Below are positions 60,776-64,000 of a stretch of DNA of 64,000 nt, one piece after another (within the stretch, counting starts at the first letter, position 1; the number at the start of each line of letters is the position of its first letter). The notes beneath the pieces were generated by a model, which saw only the letters and a list, made by a program, of their open reading frames with translations, was not told the DNA's origin and did no database searches. The DNA is from JAOUEA01 sp038249195 (GTDB lineage: Bacteria; Actinomycetota; UBA4738; HRBIN12). The DNA is taken from positions 15,206-79,205 of the forward strand of contig JBBRWM010000011.1 in assembly GCA_038249195.1 (NCBI GenBank), read 5' to 3'. A program made the translations under genes and the position numbers.

Positions 60776-62440
60776 ATGGCACTCGACCCTGTACAACGGC
60801 TCCGCCGCAACCGCGGCGTCTTCGTCGTCGTGCTGCTCGCGTGCGCCGGCCTGTTCGTGGGCTCGCTGATCATGCAGGGCCGGGCCCTCACGACGGCGCG
60901 CACGCAAACGCAGGGGCGTGCGCGCGCCGTCGCGAACGAGGTCGACGGATCGCTTGGGGTCTCATCGCTGGAACGTCCGATCGATGCCCGGACCTCGGCC
61001 CAGCTGGACGCGCGTCTGCGCCACGCGCTGGCCGGCGAGGTCGTGATGGCGGTGCGGCTGTGGACCCCTGCGGGGACGCTGCGCTACTCCACGATCGACA
61101 ACGACCACACCACAGCCCTGGAGGACACCCTGCGCGAGTCCGTCAAGGGCGTGGGCAAGGCCACGACGATCGTCGACGGGGAGGTCATGACGACCTTCCT
61201 GCCGCTGCGGACCGGCCCGGATGGCGCGCCGTTCGGAGCGGTCGAGATCGTGCAGCCCTACACGCCGGTGCTCGCCGCCTCCTCGCAGCCGTGGACCACC
61301 ATCCGCGAGATCGTGACGGGGGTCGGGGTACTGATGGCGCTGATGATCGCCGTCGGGTTCCTCGCCGCGATCCCAGCGCGTAGGGCCGCGAAGGCGGGCG
61401 CCGGCTTCGTCTCGGCCAACGGCGATGGCGCCCCGCCGGCCGTCTCCTCCGAGGACCTGCAGTACCTGAACGACGAGCTCGCGCGGTCCGAGGCCGAACG
61501 GCGCACCCTGGAGGGCGAGCTGGAGCGCGTGAGTGGGCGCCTGAGCGCAGACAACGAGCGCGCCGCAGCCAGGGTCAACGGGCTGCAGGACGAACTGGGT
61601 GAGGCCAAGGTCCGGCTGCAGGAGCTGCAGGCGGCCACTGCCTCACCCGCCGCGGGCGACGACGTGGCTCGGTGGAAGGCGAAGGCCCAAACGGCGGAGG
61701 TCCGCGTCGCAGAACTGGCTGCCCGGGTCGATGAGCTCGAAACGCGAGCCGAGTCGCTGGGCGCCCGTGCGGACGGGAGCCAGGTGATCGAGGCTGGCAC
61801 TTCGGAGCTCGTCGCGAACCTGGAGCGTTCGGTGGAGGAGGCGCGTACCGACGCCGAGGCGTCGCGCCGCGCAGCCGCCATCGCGCAGGCGGAGATGGAG
61901 ACCCTGCTCGCCCGGACCGAGGTGACCAACGCGCACGCTAAGGAGGACCTCGAACGTGCGCGCGCGCGGATCGCGGACCTCGAGGGGGGGTCGAGGGGCG
62001 AGAGCGCCCCACCCGATCATCTCGAAGAGCAGCTCGAGGCCCGCCTGGAGGCGCAGGCCCTCGCTGAGGCGCAAGCGGAGGCGGAAAGCGTCCTGCGCCA
62101 CGAGGTCGCCGAGCTCAACGATCGGATGGCTCGCATGGGAGAGGAGCTGAGTTTCGCGCTCGAGCGTGCCCGCGAGGCCGAGGACCGTGGCGCGCAGCTG
62201 CAAGATCGGCTCCACGAGCAGGCTGCCGCGGCCTCCGAGCCGACGCCCGAGCCCGAGCCGACGTCGGTGCCCGCAGCGACGATCCCGCGGGGACCGGCCG
62301 TCGAGCGCTCACCGCTGGATGGTTGGATCGAGCCCACGGGGGCCGTCGATACGGACGGGAGCCTGCGTGAACGCCTCGCCCGCAACGCGGCCCGCAAGAA
62401 GACGCGATCCGCCCGCGATGAGTCCGAATGGCCCGCCTGA
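60776..62440 (+). CDS. Membrane-anchored coiled-coil protein with extracytoplasmic sensor-like domain
   Basis: 554 aa from ATG 60776 (GGGAG 6 nt upstream; ATG 60770 possible). Helices at about 17-38 and about 195-215 bracket a region with MAVRLWTPAGTLRYSTIDND and GPDGAPFGAVEIVQPYTPVL, resembling a CACHE/PAS-like periplasmic sensor. The rest is a long heptad-rich coiled coil (about 245-510) with no recognised catalytic output, then a Pro-rich tail. It may be a scaffold or polar-cell protein rather than a kinase. Confidence 0.7.
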   Translation: MALDPVQRLRRNRGVFVVVLLACAGLFVGSLIMQGRALTTARTQTQGRARAVANEVDGSLGVSSLERPIDARTSAQLDARLRHALAGEVVMAVRLWTPAGTLRYSTIDNDHTTALEDTLRESVKGVGKATTIVDGEVMTTFLPLRTGPDGAPFGAVEIVQPYTPVLAASSQPWTTIREIVTGVGVLMALMIAVGFLAAIPARRAAKAGAGFVSANGDGAPPAVSSEDLQYLNDELARSEAERRTLEGELERVSGRLSADNERAAARVNGLQDELGEAKVRLQELQAATASPAAGDDVARWKAKAQTAEVRVAELAARVDELETRAESLGARADGSQVIEAGTSELVANLERSVEEARTDAEASRRAAAIAQAEMETLLARTEVTNAHAKEDLERARARIADLEGGSRGESAPPDHLEEQLEARLEAQALAEAQAEAESVLRHEVAELNDRMARMGEELSFALERAREAEDRGAQLQDRLHEQAAAASEPTPEPEPTSVPAATIPRGPAVERSPLDGWIEPTGAVDTDGSLRERLARNAARKKTRSARDESEWPA

Positions 62441-62459
62441 ATCACGCTCCGAACGTCCG

Positions 62460-63365
62460 CTAGGGAGCCGTGCTGTCGAGCGCGGCGAGCAACCTCGTCA
62501 CCGGCCCTCGCAGGCCATGGCGGTCGGCCATCGCTTTGAGCGCGGCGTCGTCGCGCGTGCCGGCCCAGGCGGCGAGCGGGGCCGTGGCGTTCACGGGCAC
62601 GATCTCACGCATCACCCCGAGGTAATCGGCCGCCGCGCGGACCTTCGCGCGCAACGCGGGCTTGCCCTTGAACGGGCCGGCCTGCGGCGGCCCGTCGGCG
62701 TTGGCGTCGGCGAGCATGGCGTCGATGGACGGGTAGACCTGGACCAGTGCCCGCGCCGTCTTCTCGCCCACGCCCTGCACGCCCGGCAGCCCGTCGGATG
62801 GATCGCCGCGGAGGATCGCGAACTCCACGTAGCGATCGGCGGGGACCTCGTATTTCGCCAGGACGGCAGCCTCGTCGAACTCATGGAGCTCGCTCACGCC
62901 TCGCAGCGTGAACAGGAGTCGGACGGGTGGCGGGTCGTCGCGGACGAGTTGGAGCAGGTCGCGGTCGCCGCTCACCATCTCGAGGAGGTCGTCGGATCCG
63001 GCGCGCTGCACCAACGCCCCGATCGCGTCCTCCGCCTCCCAATCGGGCGTGTGCGCCTGCGGCATGCCCGTGAGGTTCAGCACGTCGCGCAGCAGGGCGA
63101 ACTGCTCCGGGAGGCCCTCGGGCTCGGGTGGGCGGTTCGCCTTGTAGGCGGGGTAGAGGTCCGTGCGCGCCGTGGGTCGCCAGTCGTGATCGTAGACATG
63201 CGTGGTCTCGGCCGGCCGGCGCGAGACGATCAGCCGCGTCACCATGTCGAGGTAACCATGCACGGCGGCCATCGGCCGACCGTCCGGCGCCCGCATCGAG
63301 TCCGGCATCGCGAAATGGGCGCGATACATCAGGCTCGAGACGTCAAGAAGGATCCTGTGCGTCAT
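62460..63365 (-). CDS. 5'-3' exonuclease (DNA polymerase I N-domain type)
   Basis: 301 aa, the usual size for stand-alone flap-nuclease-like enzymes. ILLDVSSLMYRAHFAM has the first metal Asp; VYDHDWRPTARTDLYPAYKA, TPDWEAEDAIGALV and MVSGDRDLLQLV carry the others; LPGVQGVGEKTARALVQVY is the helix-hairpin-helix DNA-binding motif. It removes RNA primers and flaps. TACGCT (63373-63378) precedes the ATG by 7 nt. Confidence 0.93.
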   Translation of the reverse strand: MTHRILLDVSSLMYRAHFAMPDSMRAPDGRPMAAVHGYLDMVTRLIVSRRPAETTHVYDHDWRPTARTDLYPAYKANRPPEPEGLPEQFALLRDVLNLTGMPQAHTPDWEAEDAIGALVQRAGSDDLLEMVSGDRDLLQLVRDDPPPVRLLFTLRGVSELHEFDEAAVLAKYEVPADRYVEFAILRGDPSDGLPGVQGVGEKTARALVQVYPSIDAMLADANADGPPQAGPFKGKPALRAKVRAAADYLGVMREIVPVNATAPLAAWAGTRDDAALKAMADRHGLRGPVTRLLAALDSTAP

Positions 63366-63454
63366 GCCGAGAAGCGTAGCGGTGCTCGGTTCGTCTCGAC
63401 GTGTTCGCGTTGCCCGATGGCCAACCTCGAGATCCCCAGTCGAACGCGCGTCCG

Positions 63455-63460
63455 TAGAAT
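63455..63460 (+). promoter_or_regulatory. -10 box TAGAAT of a leaderless promoter (terminal GNAT gene)
   Basis: TAGAAT with 6 nt to GTG 63467; the clearest -10 sequence of the leaderless set. Confidence 0.55.
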
Positions 63461-63466
63461 CTGGGC

Positions 63467-63871
63467 GTGACCGTCACCTATGCATGGCGCGGAAGCGTCG
63501 CGAATGCGGAGTTGAACCTGCTTCACGCTGAGGCGTTCGAGACACAGCTCTACGCAGAGGATGAATGGGATTGGGAGAAGCTCCTCGACCAGCACAGCCT
63601 CGGATGGGTCGTCGGGCGGGAGGGTGGCATCCTCGTGGGCTTCGTCAACGTCCTTTGGGACGGACTGGTGCATGCGTGGCTTCAGGACACGATGGTCGCT
63701 TCCGAGGCCCGTCACCACGGCGTCGGAACGGAGCTCGTGCAGGTCGCCGTCCGGGAAGCGAGGTCTGCCGGATGCGAGTGGCTGCACGTCGACTTCGGCG
63801 ACCACCTCCGCCCGTTCTACCTTGAAGCGTGCGGGTTCGCGCCCACGAACGCCGGCTTGCTATCGCTCTAG
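63467..63871 (+). CDS. GNAT-family N-acetyltransferase
   Basis: 134 aa from GTG 63467. HSLGWVVGREGGILVGFVNV, then EARHHGVGTELVQVAVREAR (acetyl-CoA loop) and HVDFGDHLRPFYLEACGFAP are complete GNAT motifs. Single-domain enzyme, substrate unknown. The leaderless box TAGAAT precedes it. Divergent from the exonuclease. Confidence 0.88.
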   Translation: MTVTYAWRGSVANAELNLLHAEAFETQLYAEDEWDWEKLLDQHSLGWVVGREGGILVGFVNVLWDGLVHAWLQDTMVASEARHHGVGTELVQVAVREARSAGCEWLHVDFGDHLRPFYLEACGFAPTNAGLLSL

Positions 63872-63896
63872 GCCTTGCGGCCCGCGTTAAGACCGG

Positions 63897-64000
63897 ACAC
63901 TCTGCGGGATGAACTCATCGGGATCCCATCCTTTCATCTGGAGCGGATCGGGGTTGTTGGCGTAGAAGATCTCGGCCGGTCGCCTGCCTTTGGTTCGGTA
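63897..64000 (-). CDS. C-terminal fragment of an unidentified protein (runs off the right edge)
   Basis: The last 34 codons of a minus-strand frame end at TAA (63899-63897). KGRRPAEIFYANNPDPLQMK and GWDPDEFIPQSVRS read like a real protein end. The family cannot be assigned from so little sequence. Confidence 0.5.

Overview
The window is high-GC DNA (roughly 70% G+C by eye) from a free-living bacterium, most likely an Actinomycetota lineage known mainly from metagenomes; an F420-using Chloroflexota lineage is not excluded. Supporting evidence is a deazaflavin (F420)-type nitroreductase, an LLM-class F420 oxidoreductase, Gram-positive-style lipoproteins, two D,D-peptidases, and a recurring promoter pattern. 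In at least 20 genes a TANNNT -10 box lies only 6-7 nt before the start codon, which implies widespread leaderless mRNAs. Genes are dense on both strands with short gaps. No tRNA, rRNA, CRISPR array, IS element or phage module was recognised.

Layout. 0-5 kb: edge fragment of an isochorismatase-fold hydrolase, a cyclopropane-fatty-acid synthase preceded by five 11-bp direct repeats, an esterase, a metallothionein and a DUF4234 membrane protein. 3.8-15 kb is a patch unusually rich in broken genes: a secreted protein, a heme peroxidase, an unknown protein, a beta-lactamase-fold hydrolase and an LLM oxidoreductase all carry stops, frameshifts or deletions. Between them are intact genes for a DoxX-like protein with a structured leader, a two-FN3 membrane protein, an S51 peptidase, a GNAT enzyme, a secreted HNH lipoprotein and a methyltransferase. 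15-18.3 kb: a Nudix hydrolase and a translationally overlapping M15 / S13 D,D-peptidase pair for peptidoglycan turnover.

18.3-26 kb is the most signalling-rich part: a FIST sensor directly followed by a class III nucleotidyl cyclase, a CheY-like receiver, then a SLATT-type 2TM protein overlapping a patatin-like phospholipase and followed by a papain/C39-like protein, and a GGDEF diguanylate cyclase. This is the best candidate for an undescribed system. 26-34 kb: ArfB ribosome rescue, a thioredoxin-like protein, an amidase, an acyl-CoA-dehydrogenase-like protein, a GNAT enzyme, a zinc alcohol dehydrogenase, a very acidic Ala/Glu-rich small protein and a secreted metallophosphatase.

34-45 kb: a NYN nuclease with two OST-HTH-like repeats, a large FtsX-type permease with a twin-ATPase ABC subunit, small lipoproteins and membrane proteins, a fused or broken lipoprotein/DUF4287 locus, a glyoxalase-fold protein and a DEAD-box RNA helicase with a structured leader. 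45-52 kb: YbaK-type deacylase, VWA membrane protein, secreted Ig-like protein, alpha/beta hydrolase, DUF2252 kinase-fold protein, MESH1-like HD hydrolase and EamA transporter. 52-61 kb: a heterotetrameric sarcosine oxidase operon in the order soxD-A-G-B followed by a CrtI-like FAD oxidoreductase, with homocysteine S-methyltransferase and an SGNH esterase upstream on the same strand, suggesting methylated-amine / one-carbon use. 60.7-64 kb: a membrane-anchored coiled-coil protein, a Pol I-type 5'-3' exonuclease, a GNAT enzyme and an edge fragment.
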